Source of the DNA: Vanessa cardui
Lineage: Eukaryota; Arthropoda; Insecta; Lepidoptera; Nymphalidae
DNA length: 64,000 bases
NCBI RefSeq assembly: GCF_905220365.1
Contig: NC_061128.1
Location: 372,001 to 436,000, forward strand
Direction of reading: 5' to 3'
Shown here: positions 44,858 through 55,401 of the stretch, in pieces
Layout: every line of letters starts with the position of its first letter
Numbering within the stretch: the stretch's first letter is position 1
Program-made: the position numbers and the translations under genes
Notes under the pieces: generated by a model
Seen by the model: the letters and a program-made list of their open reading frames with translations, nothing else
The model's database searches: none
What the model was told of the DNA's origin: nothing

Positions 44858-45465
44858 TAATTATTCTATAGGAACCCCTTCGTAGGGTATAGGCCTCCTC
44901 CAATTCTTTCCATTTTTTCCTATTCTGTGCTAATTTTATCCAGTCTTTCCCGGTGGTTTCTTGTATATCGTCTCTCCACCGTCTTTATGGTCTGCCCACA
45001 GTTCTTTTTCCTTGTGGTCCGGACCATTTCGTACTCTTGAGAATCCATCGCTAGTCGGTGCATCTCGCTACATGTCCGGCCCAGCTCCATTTAAGTTTTA
45101 GCACTTGGTGTAATGCATTTGTCAATTTTGTCTTGCTTCTTATTTCGCGACTTCTTGTTTTTTCTTAGGTATATGCTACACCTAAGAAAAATTCCTAAAA
45201 CAAGAAGTCTCCTTTCCATAGCCCGCTGACAAGTTCTTATTTTGTTAGTGAATGACCACGTTTGGGAGCCACAGGTCAAGCAGGGCAGAATACAAGTGTC
45301 CATGATGATCTTTTTTTTATATTTTGGTCGTAATTGCCTTTTAGTATTTCCTTGTGGGCCCAGTATTTGTTCCAACTGCACGCAATCCTTCTGTTGACCT
45401 CGTCTTCGGTTTTTGTTTTAGCAAACGATACTTGCTTTTCCAAGTATATGTATGGGTACCTCTTG
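44858..45465 (-). pseudogene. RTE-type LINE reverse transcriptase, C-terminal part (disabled)
   Basis: On the minus strand the reading runs, from high to low coordinates, through DTCILPCLTCGSQTWSFTNK, RTCQRAMERRLLVLG, then EWSGPQGKR, RRWRDDIQETTGKDW, IKLAQNRKKW and ELEEAYTLRRGSYR at the end. This is the C-terminal part of an RTE-like LINE polyprotein (post-polymerase region). An in-frame TAA replaces a codon before RRW, and the stretch after LLVLG is rearranged with a local inverted repeat, so the copy is dead. The polymerase core is absent. Confidence 0.7.
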
Positions 45466-45477
45466 ATTGATTGAAAA

Positions 45478-45527
45478 TAGAGGTGTTGACAAATTCAAAG
45501 AGCCATTTGAATTTGTCAACACCTCTA
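45478..45527. repeat. Perfect 22-bp inverted repeat with 6-base loop
   Basis: Arms at 45478-45499 and 45506-45527 are exact reverse complements (outer end TAGAGGTGTTGAC), separated by GAGCCA. Lies just beyond the RTE fragment. It could be a hairpin from a small inverted duplication, a MITE remnant or a small-RNA precursor. Confidence 0.9.
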
Positions 45528-45554
45528 ATAAAAATTGACGAACGCGCAACCTAT

Positions 45555-45632
45555 ATTGGGAAGTAAGATGGTTTGTCCTTTAGTAACACTGGCTTTGGCC
45601 TTCGAATTTGGCTGTGACCTATGAAATGTGAC
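45555..45632 (-). mobile_element. Family B, short decayed fragment
   Basis: AGTAAGATGGTTTGTCCTTT, AGTAACACTGGCTTTGGCC; reversed B landmarks, weak. Confidence 0.35.
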
Positions 45633-46920
45633 AATTAGGTGATACGAATATACATAAATTATTATAAGGTATAAAATATATAACTGCACTAATTTTTAAA
45701 AAAGATTGAACATTTTTTAAACATTTAAAAAATAATAATAATTTCATAATTGTAATGCAATTTTAAAAAACGTGTTTTCATAAATACTCTTTTATGTGAC
45801 AATATTGAGTTCTATAAATAAGCACGCTGTATAAACAAGCCTTAAACCAATATGAATTTGCAAATGATATATTTGTAGGTGTGACGGTAGAACCGCAAAT
45901 ATCGCATCAATATCCGGTATTAGTGGCATAGATCGCGCTTAGCTAATTAAAAACGCTTTGCTACATTTTATGTAAATTTCAACAAATTCATATATCTACT
46001 TATGTAATTGTTAATTCTTGCAATGTAAAGTTATACTACTAAAAATCTGAATAGTTGAGTATAAGGCTAAGAAGTGTTAGATATGATGTTTAAAGCTCAA
46101 TATCATAAATATTATGATACCTGCAGTTCAAGAGATTAATCTTAAATTAAAGATTAAGTTTATGGATATTATTAAAAATTTAAAAAAACTGATTTCAAAT
46201 AATACAAATTAAATATATTTATAGGTATATTTTTTTAGCTGACTGCCTATTGCGGAGTTTTAAACTATTGCGTCTAAGAGGGTGAATTATTGCAAAGGAA
46301 TTCCTTGTAGAACGTAAATAAGGACTTTTTTTTATGACATAGGTGGCAAACGATTTTTCAAAATCCACCATAAAAAGAAATATTAATGACTTAAGAAAAA
46401 GTTTGTATAGATTTTGACTTTTCTGATGATATAAACATGGAATACGTCATTTTTGAAAGTTAAAATATTGTATTCGGTGTTTACAATTTTGTATATGAAT
46501 TAAATGTTACAGCGTTATTGAAATTTGTCAGTATTTTTATTATTTTTTCAACAAGTTTCTGGTTGCTAAGACAATGTGATTAAATATCCCTAAACAAACA
46601 AAAACCCACCGAATTGAGAATCTAGTTATGTTGGCTTAAGGTGTGAGAACAGTACAAGTAAATGCTTAATCAGCATTATACGAAAGGAATATAAATTGTG
46701 TCATATCTTAGGAACATATTTGACGTGAACGTAATTTATTAGAAATAAATTCAATTGATTGTAGCATGAACTTCTGCTTGGACCTTCCATTAGTTAAATT
46801 TAACTATGTTTAATTTTTTTTACTAATTGCGTATTGCGCTCCCTTATATTTTTCTACCTTCTTGTTATTGTAAATCGGTGAAATATTAGTGGAGCTTGTC
46901 GGATCTGACAACGATTATCA
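45633..46920. other. AT-rich unassigned DNA
   Basis: A possible family B end trace at 46328-46350 (TTTTTTTATGACATAGGTGGC). Otherwise nothing. Confidence 0.4.
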
Positions 46921-46924
46921 TTTA

Positions 46925-47477
46925 CTAGCGACCCACCTCGGCATCGCACGGGTGCAGTAAAGTAAAGTAACAGCCTGTACATTTCCCACTGCTAAGATAA
47001 GGCCTCCTCTTTCATTAAGCAGAGGGTTTGAAACATATTCCACCTCGCTGTTCCAATGCGGGTTGGTGGAATGCACTTGTGGCAGAATTTCGATGAAATT
47101 AGACACATGCAGGTTTCCTCACGATGTTTTCCTTCACCGCCGAGCACGAGATGAATTATAAACACAAATTAAGTACATATATATAGTGGTGCTTGCCTAC
47201 GTTTAAACCAGCAATCATGCACGCATTCTAACCACTGGGCCATCTCAGCTCACTCTCGGGTGCAATATTGATACTAAATATACTACATCACATTAGAAAC
47301 TAATAAAATGATCTGTGTTCCTTTACTATATTATCCATGTATTATATAAAAAAAACCTCGCGAATCATTCTATCTATTCAAAAAACAGCATCAAAATCCG
47401 TTCCGCGTTATTTAAAATATCTAAGCATTCATAGGGACAGCGAGAGGTAAGCGACTTTGTTTTATACTATGTAATGA
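46925..47477 (-). mobile_element. Helitron-like element, family H, split by a SINE
   Basis: The plus strand opens with CTAGCGACCCACCTCGGCATC (CTAG terminus of the minus-strand element, preceded by A). Part one reaches 46956 and part two resumes at 47257 with CGGGTGCAATATTGATAC and continues to AAGCGACTTTGTTTTATACT. An 8-bp CGGGTGCA occurs on both sides of the insert. Confidence 0.75.
46957..47256 (-). mobile_element. tRNA-derived SINE, family A, nested in Helitron-like H
   Basis: Full-length reversed copy: AACAGCCTGTACATTTCCCA, ATGCGGGTTGGTGGAATGC, GATGTTTTCCTTCACCGCCG and CTAACCACTGGGCCATCTCAG. A 15-bp stretch of the B-box vicinity is lost (AGCAATCATGCACGC). Flanked by an 8-bp target-site duplication, CGGGTGCA. 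Confidence 0.88.
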
Positions 47478-47707
47478 AGGTACATGTGTTCTATCCAGTG
47501 GGAAGTTGCGGTTCTATACACACTGGTATAGATAACTCGTAGTTCTGTGGTCTCTATGTGATAATAAGGTTTAGGAAGTTCTATTGTCTCTCGATCATGA
47601 CTACGGCTTTCGCTCTGATAACTATCTGTTTTGTCTGCTGTTATAATATGAAATTGTAATATTATAATATTTTAGACAACTTTGTGACATGTTATATTCA
47701 TTTGTGA

Positions 47708-48014
47708 CATACTTGGTGGTAGGGCTTTGTGCAAGCCCGTCTGGGCTAAAAGGTACCAACCACTCATCAGTTATTCTACCGCCAAATAACAGTACACAGT
47801 ATTGTTGTGTTCCGGTTTGGAGGGTGAGTGAGCCAGTGTAACTACAGGCACAAGGGACATAACATCTTAGTTCCCAAGATTGGTGGCACATTGACGATGT
47901 AAGGATTATTAACTTAATATTTCTTACAGCGTCATTGTCTATGGGTGATGGTGACCACTTACCATCAGGTGGCCCATCTACTCGTCCGCCAACCTATACC
48001 GTAATAAAAATAAA
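47708..48014 (+). mobile_element. Family B element (full length)
   Basis: CTTGGTGGTAGGGCTTTGTGC to CAACCTATACCGTAATAAAA. One small insertion (TAAAA) within GGGCTAAAAGGTACC and a short duplication near GGATTATTAACTTAATAT. Good reference copy. Confidence 0.85.
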
Positions 48015-49330
48015 AAATAAAAAAATGTAATGGCAACACAATCTTCCTTGTTTCATCCTATTTATTTATCACAAAATTCCTAGTATTGTAAGACAAAAAA
48101 ATAAGTTTGAAACACCACTTCGACTATCACCAATATCAAAATTTAATAATAAAAGAAATAAACAATCTTAAACCATGGGGCTCCTAGCGTTCGAAGTTCT
48201 ACCTACTTCCTGGCTTCATTGTTTCATTACCAGATGTTATTATCATGATTATGAAATACACATATTTAAAACATTCAATTGATTGACACATATTCCATGA
48301 ATAAGAGACAAAAATATGTAGAAAAAACAATCTTCTTTAGAGCTAAAAATTCATAATATAGTAAAAGTAACATCGTCTTAATGCCCCACTACAGCAGAAA
48401 GACCATTGAAAAGAAGTCTTAGGCCTTATTCCGTTTCTATTTATCTATTACTTAGACACTGGAGTCCGAAATGAAATAATCCGAACTCAATTAAACAATT
48501 GCATTACATTTAGTAAAAAAATGCTTTAAAACTGGTTTAATCTTGATATTATTGCAATATAAATAAACATTGTTACGTTTATTAATAGTTAGTAAGTGAA
48601 TAAAAAAAACAAAAGAGGATCACAGAATATTCGATTTTACACATTACTTTTTCTTTTTGAATATTGTAAAAAAAGGTTTTATATATGATGTTAATTAAAC
48701 TTAAAATAATTTAGATATATATAAATATATATAATACAAATATTTTTATATATCAGATATTTAATACACTATTGACAGGGACATATCAGCTATGTATCAT
48801 ATCGTTAATATAAAATTAAACATTTAAACGCGTTCATCAACATCCCTAAATTGAAACGAAAATATTGCTTTACGGTATGGAAATAAAAAATTCAATGCAA
48901 ACGATAATATGATACGAAACAACGCTCTTTCGTGCATGACATAAACAATGTAATTGAAGTTTTATTTCCGTGTTTCGCACGGTTATTACAAAGGCTTGAG
49001 CGCACGGTGCAGTCAAAGAGAGAATGCAATTTTAGTTGGATCTAAAATGCATATGATAGATGTAGTGTTGCTAATCACGATTGTATCAGCGCTAAGCCGC
49101 AGTCCGACTGCCTCGCTGAGATCGTACTAATTGAAACTCTTAGATTATTTTTAAATGGAACTTGGAACTTCTTATTAGTTTAGTGCTCAAATAATTTCTT
49201 GTAGAAATAGTATATTTTTTCTTGAGTTTTTTATTTCTTAAACAGAGTTTGAACAGACTTTTTATTAATCAAGTTTTTAGTCCCATACACAAAATCCATA
49301 TTCTACTAGATAATATGATATTTAAGAAAC
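48015..49330. other. Unassigned DNA
   Basis: Mostly AT-rich. 48955-49135 is GC-richer and non-repetitive (GTGTTTCGCACGGTTATTAC, CTAAGCCGCAGTCCGACTGC) and may be a regulatory island. No gene. Confidence 0.4.
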
Positions 49331-49333
49331 TTT

Positions 49334-49472
49334 TTCGACCGAAGAAACGATGGATGGATTGTGTTAAAGACGATATGGTTAGAAAGAATGGTACTTGTGA
49401 GAACTTCCGACAGAGAAGACCCCACATAAAATTGGGATAAGGGCAGGAAGATGAAGATGAATATGATTTTTA
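49334..49472 (+). pseudogene. 3' end of RTE-like LINE reverse transcriptase (relic)
   Basis: Plus-strand translation RPKKRWMDCVKDDMVRKNGT, then RPHIKLG and a stop, followed by GGGCAGGAAGATGAAGATGA (decayed GAT-repeat tail). This is the C-terminal end and tail of the same family as at 7.0 and 33.7 kb. The final TCCADP-type motif is mutated. Confidence 0.7.
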
Positions 49473-49788
49473 AGTATATTTTAGTTCTTTTAGGTCTTTT
49501 TTAAACAATAAATAAAGTTTCAGTTTCAACGAAGCAATTTTTATTTCCCCAAAGTAGATCGCATATCATTAACCACTTAGAGTTAAGTAAATGTTAATCG
49601 TAAAACACTCAGAGAAAAAAAACACAAAACAAAGTACAAACAATATATTTCTTTATATATGTATACTTTCCATGGGATTTCACAGTTATTTCTGAGCATA
49701 TATCACGAAATGTACATTACAAAGAGTTTACATTTTTGAACCGTCTGCCGATACACTTCCAAGGATATTAAAAGCCTTAATACTATTA

Positions 49789-49872
49789 TCAAAATCAAAA
49801 TAAACTTTATTAAAGTAGGCTTTTACAAGCACTTTTGATTCGTCATTTTACAATTAAGTGAAGCTACCGTTA
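49789..49872 (-). mobile_element. Retroposon 3' end, family C1 (short)
   Basis: ATCAAAATCAAAATAAACTTT, TAAAGTAGGCTTTTACAAGC and TACAATTAAGTGAAGCTACC; only the last 80 bp or so are present. Confidence 0.75.
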
Positions 49873-50392
49873 GTAATGGACTGTGCATACAGCTACACTC
49901 AAGAGCTACACTAAGAGAAGACTGTGTGATTGTCGTAGAGTTATCTACTAGTTTTTTAAAGGGTATTTCTTCACTTTAAGTTTTATAATTGGAATATTAT
50001 TAATTTTGCACCTTTCTTGCTTTATAAAATTTAATAAATTTCGTAATGTCTGTGAACCGATCTTATCTGCTCTACATCAGTTTCAAAATTAGATAACAGT
50101 TAATCTTTCGAGCATAATTGGTGTTTATGATTCGTTTAGTATGTGGTTTCAACTGTAATATCGTAAGGAAACCTTTATCTATGTTATAATTACTCATTAT
50201 TGTGAAAGTAACGGATCGGTACTGATACCTTAAGATAAGTCAAATTGGTTGAAACGTTAATTTTTCTTGTAGTAATAAAAACTATATAAAGGATTACTTT
50301 CCATTACCTTATAAATTATTTGCGAAGTGCAATCATCACTTATACCCTAATATATTTTATGTAGATCGTAATAATCATCAAATGGTACAAAC
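49873..50392. other. Unassigned DNA
   Basis: No feature recognised. Confidence 0.45.
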
Positions 50393-50595
50393 AAACAACG
50401 AAGTCGCTTACCGCTGTTTGTCCTTATGTGTGCTTAGATCTCTGAAATCAGGCAACAGATTATGATGCGGTTTTTTTAAATAAATAGAATGATTCGAGAG
50501 GAAAGTAAAAAGAAAAAAAGAAATAATAGAAAATCTGTAGTATATTTAGTACAGCATTGCAGCCGTGCGAAGCGGGGGCGGATCGCTAGTAACTA
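50393..50595 (+). mobile_element. Helitron-like element, family H
   Basis: ACGAAGTCGCTTACCGCTG, AGATTATGATGCGGTTTTTT, AGAATGATTCGAGAGGAAAG, TACAGCATTGCAGCCGTGCG and AAGCGGGGGCGGATCGCTAGT. CTAG terminus followed by T. The 61-codon ORF over it is incidental. Confidence 0.7.
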
Positions 50596-50892
50596 CGTAA
50601 GTAAGAGAAGACGGCAATTAATGTATCAAATAAAATATTTTCAATATGCGAATATATGTCGCGAGTCATTTTAAATAGGAACGCACTCTCTTGTGTATTC
50701 TATTGCCATCATTACTACTCTCGAAGATGAGGATGCTGAACGAACAGCAACGTCATCAGCTGAAAGTCACGAAATCTACATAACAGAAGTTTGTTATATG
50801 AAAATGTTTCATACGGAAAAGTATCACACTTTGACGTGAAAATTAAGAAAGGGTATATGTTACTTGGCAATATAAAGGAATAATAATATTTT

Positions 50893-50978
50893 TATGGCGT
50901 CAATGTTTACGGTCAGTGGTGACCACTTACCATCAGGTGGTCCATTTGCCCGTTTTGTACCTGTAACATAAAAAAAGA
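50893..50978 (+). mobile_element. Family B-type 3' end (variant subfamily)
   Basis: ATGGCGTCAATGTTTACGG, GTGGTGACCACTTACCATC, AGGTGGTCCATTTGCCC and CTGTAACATAAAAAA. Differs from the main family B by TTTGCCCGTTTTGTACC in place of TATGCTCGTC, so it may belong to a related subfamily sharing the 3' block. Confidence 0.6.
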
Positions 50979-51340
50979 TAGTCCATTTATTAATAAAGGT
51001 TATAGCGTAGTAGTATCGTAGCGTGACGCGATAGGGTACATTTTAACATCAAGTTACGACGGGGTCCGAAGTAACATTTACGCGAGCTATATCGTTCGTA
51101 ATAGCTCATCTTTTTTATATAAAGATCCCATAGAAAACTCGTTGGGTTTCCAAAATAATGATAAATTATGTAAAATTATGCGCAATGATTGTATTGCACC
51201 ATAGAACGTTAATATTCATTTAAATTATTATGTAAATGTGAATATATTCTGACTATATTCAATATTAAAATTAAATGATGCTCTTACTAAACTATCATTA
51301 GCACTTATAATCATTATAATGCATTTGAATTTGGTTCACC
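50979..51340. other. Unassigned DNA
   Basis: Unique CG-containing stretch at 51000-51110; nothing else. Confidence 0.4.
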
Positions 51341-51475
51341 TTGTTGGTCCAGTGCTTGGATATAAGGCTAGTAGCCTAGGTTCAAATCCCAGATATCGAT
51401 AAAAGGTTATTGAACACTTCTATTGAATAATTCTTAGGAATTAGTGAGCTCAGAGTTTGGAAGTTAGAAGTGCTT
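51341..51475 (+). mobile_element. tRNA-headed SINE, family L (head and start of body)
   Basis: A-box-like TTGGTCCAGTGCTTGG, B box AGGTTCAAATCCCAG, then AATAATTCTTAGGAATTAGTG and CTCAGAGTTTGGAAGTTAG, after which sequence switches to a reverse-transcriptase fragment. The head is the clearest L head in the window. Confidence 0.5.
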
Positions 51476-51800
51476 ACAGATCAATTCTTGGTCCATTTCT
51501 CTTCCTTGTCTACTTAAATGACCATGTTTTAGGTAATAAACACGTGATAGAATTGTTTGCTGATGATAATTCTTTTATTTTTAATATAAAATTACATCTT
51601 TTAATATATGACGATGTGAACAATGCTCTCTTTGAAATAGTACACAAATTTAGTGTTAATAATTTGCTGTTAAATATTAAAAAGACAAAATATATTAAAT
51701 TTACTACTCCCAAGGTGAGATGTGTCAAAACGAATGAACATTTAAATGGGGAAGTATATTAAGACGTTTTGGAATCAACAGGGGTTTGTGTATTAAAAAA
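51476..51800 (+). pseudogene. Non-LTR reverse transcriptase palm fragment (jockey-like)
   Basis: The frame at 51457-51762 encodes SILGPFLFLVYLND, IELFADDNSFIF, NLLLNIKKTKYIKF and HLNGEVY. These correspond to the GxPQGSxLGPxLF motif (5' part lost), the FADD catalytic motif and the following conserved NxxKT-like region. A stop at 51760 interrupts a continuation (VLESTG) recognisable as the next conserved block. It is a different LINE family from the 16.9-kb copy (FADD rather than YADD) and is truncated on both sides. Confidence 0.7.
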
Positions 51801-51984
51801 AACTTTAATAAATACTATAACACTTAATCGCAACATTTTTTATATTTCTATTAATATTTACACACTATATTAATTACAAGCGATTGTTATGTTTAATTAC
51901 TCATACCAACTAGTATTATTAGGCAGTCGTTGGAAAATCTCCTAATTATAATATTATAAACGACTTAATCAATTCAGTTTATAA

Positions 51985-52150
51985 TATACTAGCGATCCAC
52001 CCGGCTGTGCCACGAGCAATAGTGCGTACAATTTACTAAAGAAAATAATATGTTCTTGTACCCTTAGCACTCAGGAATACTCTAAGCAGAAAATCAATGA
52101 TTTTATTTAGAATTTGGCCATAAATTTCTTAAATCATGTCGTTTACAAAC
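51985..52150 (-). mobile_element. Helitron-like family H (diverged)
   Basis: The plus strand opens ACTAGCGATCCACCCGGCTG (CTAG terminus) with GAGCAATAGTGCGTACAA and TATGTTCTTGTACCC after it, in H order. The other end is lost. Confidence 0.5.
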
Positions 52151-52337
52151 CAATTTTACGTCTTTGTAATATTTGCATTAATGTATAGAAAGAAAAAAAG
52201 AAGTTAAATTAGAAAACTTCACAATTATAAAAATCTTAAAAAGGTATAAAAACGAAGAAAAACCTGATAAATAATAATTCAAAATTATTACACTTAATCT
52301 ACAATAAAAGAGATTTGGTAAGCAATGATAGCAATCG

Positions 52338-52415
52338 TGTCCTAAATAGGTGTACCATTTAGATTCTAAGTTGGTATGCAAAAAACCAACGTTGATTTTC
52401 ATCATTTTCATCCAA
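52338..52415 (-). other. Second copy of the WYTYLGH-coding segment
   Basis: CGTGTCCTAAATAGGTGTAC and CAACGTTGATTTTCATC align with 11.10-11.18 kb in the same orientation. In the WYTYLGH frame two of three differences in the best-matching 27 bases are silent. Confidence 0.4.
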
Positions 52416-52431
52416 CAATGTATTGTCAGGA

Positions 52432-52854
52432 TTAGTATACATCTATTATCACACCAGAAGCGGTTCCCGAGACGTAACGACATTTTGCTATTCCGTTGCA
52501 AATATGAAGAAAAGGATTTGTTGACTGTCTCCCTATTAGCTTTTTATAATACGTGTTCTTAGTTTGTTTAAATTTTAAAGGACTCTTAACTGTATTGTAA
52601 GGTATACAGCCGTATTTCCGATCTTCGTAAGAGTCGATGCCACACAATGCCAAGAAATTTCTTCGACGCTTTTCATTCGGAATTCCAGAATATCTTCGAG
52701 TTCCTAAAGCAATCTCGTTTTTAATGTTTAATGAATTTATTTTATTCGATGAAGGATTAATTGGTTTTGAAAAGATTTCTCTGTTCATTTCTGAGATTAT
52801 TATTACAAGTATTAATATCATGTAGTTTACGCACTGATCCGAGTATGTCGGCAT
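52432..52854 (-). CDS. Unidentified 140-codon ORF, possible coding relic
   Basis: The longest ORF in the window apart from the LINE. The product is basic and polar, without membrane segments. The middle (GTRRYSGIPNEKRRRNFLAL, then CGIDSYEDRKYGCIPYNT) is not the K/N/I/F-biased output expected of random AT-rich DNA. After the stop, a second frame continues NPDNTLLDENDENQRWFFAY and a third gives SKWYTYLGHDCYHC, which would fit a gene broken by frameshifts. Part of that continuation is shared with 11.10-11.18 kb. No domain is recognised, and no promoter or splice evidence. It may equally be part of an unknown mobile element. Confidence 0.3.
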   Translation of the reverse strand: MPTYSDQCVNYMILILVIIISEMNREIFSKPINPSSNKINSLNIKNEIALGTRRYSGIPNEKRRRNFLALCGIDSYEDRKYGCIPYNTVKSPLKFKQTKNTYYKKLIGRQSTNPFLHICNGIAKCRYVSGTASGVIIDVY

Positions 52855-54537
52855 TCCAATTAAAAGTTATTAAATTTTTTAATAAGAAATTATCGCGTCA
52901 AAATATAACTATAAATTACATTTTGTTTGTAATAACGCTATCGCAATGAACTTGAGGAATGCTTTAATTAAATTATCGCTCCACGAAAACATATGTTCGG
53001 TTTACGTAAATACATAAAACGTACGTGCTCATTTTAAGGCATATAATATCCATTCATACCTTATTTATAACTTATTTACTTATGTAACTGTCACTGAACA
53101 AATCAGATCTCCATTACTGAAAAATGTAACGAATAGCTTAATTTTTAGAGGGATTACAATTTATACCTTAAAGAAGTTATTAGGAAAATGATTAGTGTCG
53201 TCATGACTGTCATCTTAAAATAATTTAAAAAAATAATTGTGTATTTATGATTTTTTTTTTTTTATACAATATCTTTTGTGCTAAGAAGGTTTATTTTTAA
53301 TAGAGTAAATGTGAGCTGCGAAAAATACAACATTGAAAATTTGTTATCAAGTATTCATTTTAGAATTAGAACTAACAGAAACCAAATCTTTATTTTAGTC
53401 ATCATTAAACCTCTGCGCTCAAGATGAAACACATCGGATACCAAAAAGAATGACTTAAAAAAATAATTGTTAACATTTTCGCTGGCCTGTCAGAGTGGAC
53501 TCGGAATTCGACGTGTCATATGCGGACAGACATAAAAACCGAGACCGTGGTACGTGCGCGAATATGAAGAAAGGAGATTTACCCTCGTCAACTGGACGAC
53601 GGGCGGCGTAATAACTGCTAGCAACCGAGATAAAAGCAGTACAAGATGAACTCTTGATACAACATGTTAGTTAAGCAACATTTTGGTCAGACAATACGCT
53701 CGGGTAATGAATTATTTTCCCTTGCAACGTCAGGGAGGCTTAGGGAACGTAGGTTTATAAAGACTCAAATAGTTTTTCTGGTACTGATGTAATTAAATAT
53801 ATTTTTTTGATTTGATGAGCGGTTACGAAAGTCTGGAAGATTGACAAAAACATTCATCTGATAATATTATACATATAACAATCCCAAATGTAAATAATTA
53901 TTTTGTTCTGAAGATTATGTAATAATGCCTCATCTATTTTGCGCTCGGTAAAATTTCTAGTTTCACAAATGTTACGTCACAAAGTATCTGTACGTATTTC
54001 CCATGATTTAAATTATACAAAGATTGAAGAACATCTGGTGCAAAGGACCAACCCATGTCAACTGCTAGATGGACAAACGGATTATGATAATATTGGCCCT
54101 GTCTTGAAATGTCATTTTTTAATAACTTTACTTTAAATAGAACTGGTTCAAAATTTTCTATAATGTCATACTTTTTTCGAGAGGGCTTCGCGTGGGTTAC
54201 ACAAAGCAGTGTTAAAAGGCGTACCGATGTCGAGAACTTGCCGAATCGTCAATTTTATTACGGAAACAGAACACACTTCTCAGAAAATACTTTAAATATA
54301 CATAGACTCGCTAGAAATAAGTGGGCTGTTCTAAGATAATTAGAAGGATGGGATCTCGAAATCCAGGCTCTCCTTTTCATGGAACTATTCTATGTAGGAT
54401 AAGAGAAGGATAATCGTTCATTACACTAGCTAACTATACTGCTACTAATAACAATAACATACATACATCCGTATTTTACAACACTAATATACAGTATATT
54501 CCTATACAATGTTGATAAATTAGTGTACTTGGCCCTA
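52855..54537. other. Unassigned DNA with a unique island
   Basis: 53470-53780 is less AT-rich and unique (CGACGGGCGGCGTAATAACTG, GTACGTGCGCGAATATGAAG). Overlapping ORFs at 53939-54339 (65 and 76 codons) are unrecognised. No repeat seen. Confidence 0.4.
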
Positions 54538-54832
54538 CCCTAGCCCTACCAGGCTTTGTGCAAGCCCGTCTGGGTAGGTACCACCCACTCATCAGTTATT
54601 CTACCGCCAAATAACAGTACTCAGTATTGTTGTGTTCCGGTCTGGAGGGTGAGTGAGCTAGTGTAACTACAGGCACAATGGACATAACATCTTAGTTCCC
54701 AAGGTTGGTGGCACATTGACGATGTAAGGAATAGTTAATATTTCTTCCAGCGTCATTGTCTATGGGCGATGGTGACCACTTACCATCAGGTGGCCCATAT
54801 GCTCGTCCACCCACCTATACCATAAAAAAAAA
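54538..54832 (+). mobile_element. Family B element (near full length)
   Basis: AGGCTTTGTGCAAGCCCGTC to CACCCACCTATACCATAAAAA. Start slightly altered (CCCTACCCTAGCCCTACCAGG, a short CCCTA repetition in place of GGTGGTAGGG). Confidence 0.85.
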
Positions 54833-55400
54833 ACTTTCCATTAGAGTACCTTTATCTTCATATTCTTTATTTTGTGTTCATGTTGTAACTTATATTCTAT
54901 ATCAACGCATTTTCTTTAACTATGTCCATCGATTGTATTGCGTTTTACTCTGGTAAAATCTATAAATCTTTATTAATTTCTATTTATATACGAAATTGTA
55001 AGTTTTTTGTAATATCTGTGGTAGTCGTCTTCGAGTCGGGCAAGTACATAGACAAGACAAGTGCCCGAATATTTTAAGAATACAAGTTTATGCAAATACA
55101 GGTACATTATATATTGCATCCGCAGAGAGGCCATCATTATCTATTTTCATTGGATTATACTCTCGTAATCTAACGGAACTGTAATCTGAAGGACCAGAGA
55201 GAGCTTGAAGAGAGATACAAGTCCGGATTAACTTGTTTCTGGAAGCAAACTTCATAAGTCTTGGTTACAATTGTTCTTAACTGAAAACCTCAGTGACTTA
55301 TACTTGCCTAGCCTGAATTTCGAACCCAAATACTCACAACCACACCAACAAGCAGTTGCACCAATGATGCAAAGAAATTGTCCTTAGTATTGTAATACTG
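54833..55400. other. Unassigned DNA, possible minus-strand SINE
   Basis: 55190-55365 read on the minus strand shows a B-box-like GGGTTCGAAATTC after a GTTGGTGTGGTTGTG stretch, hinting at a further tRNA-type SINE. Single copy here, so only a suggestion. Confidence 0.3.
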
Positions 55401-55401
55401 C

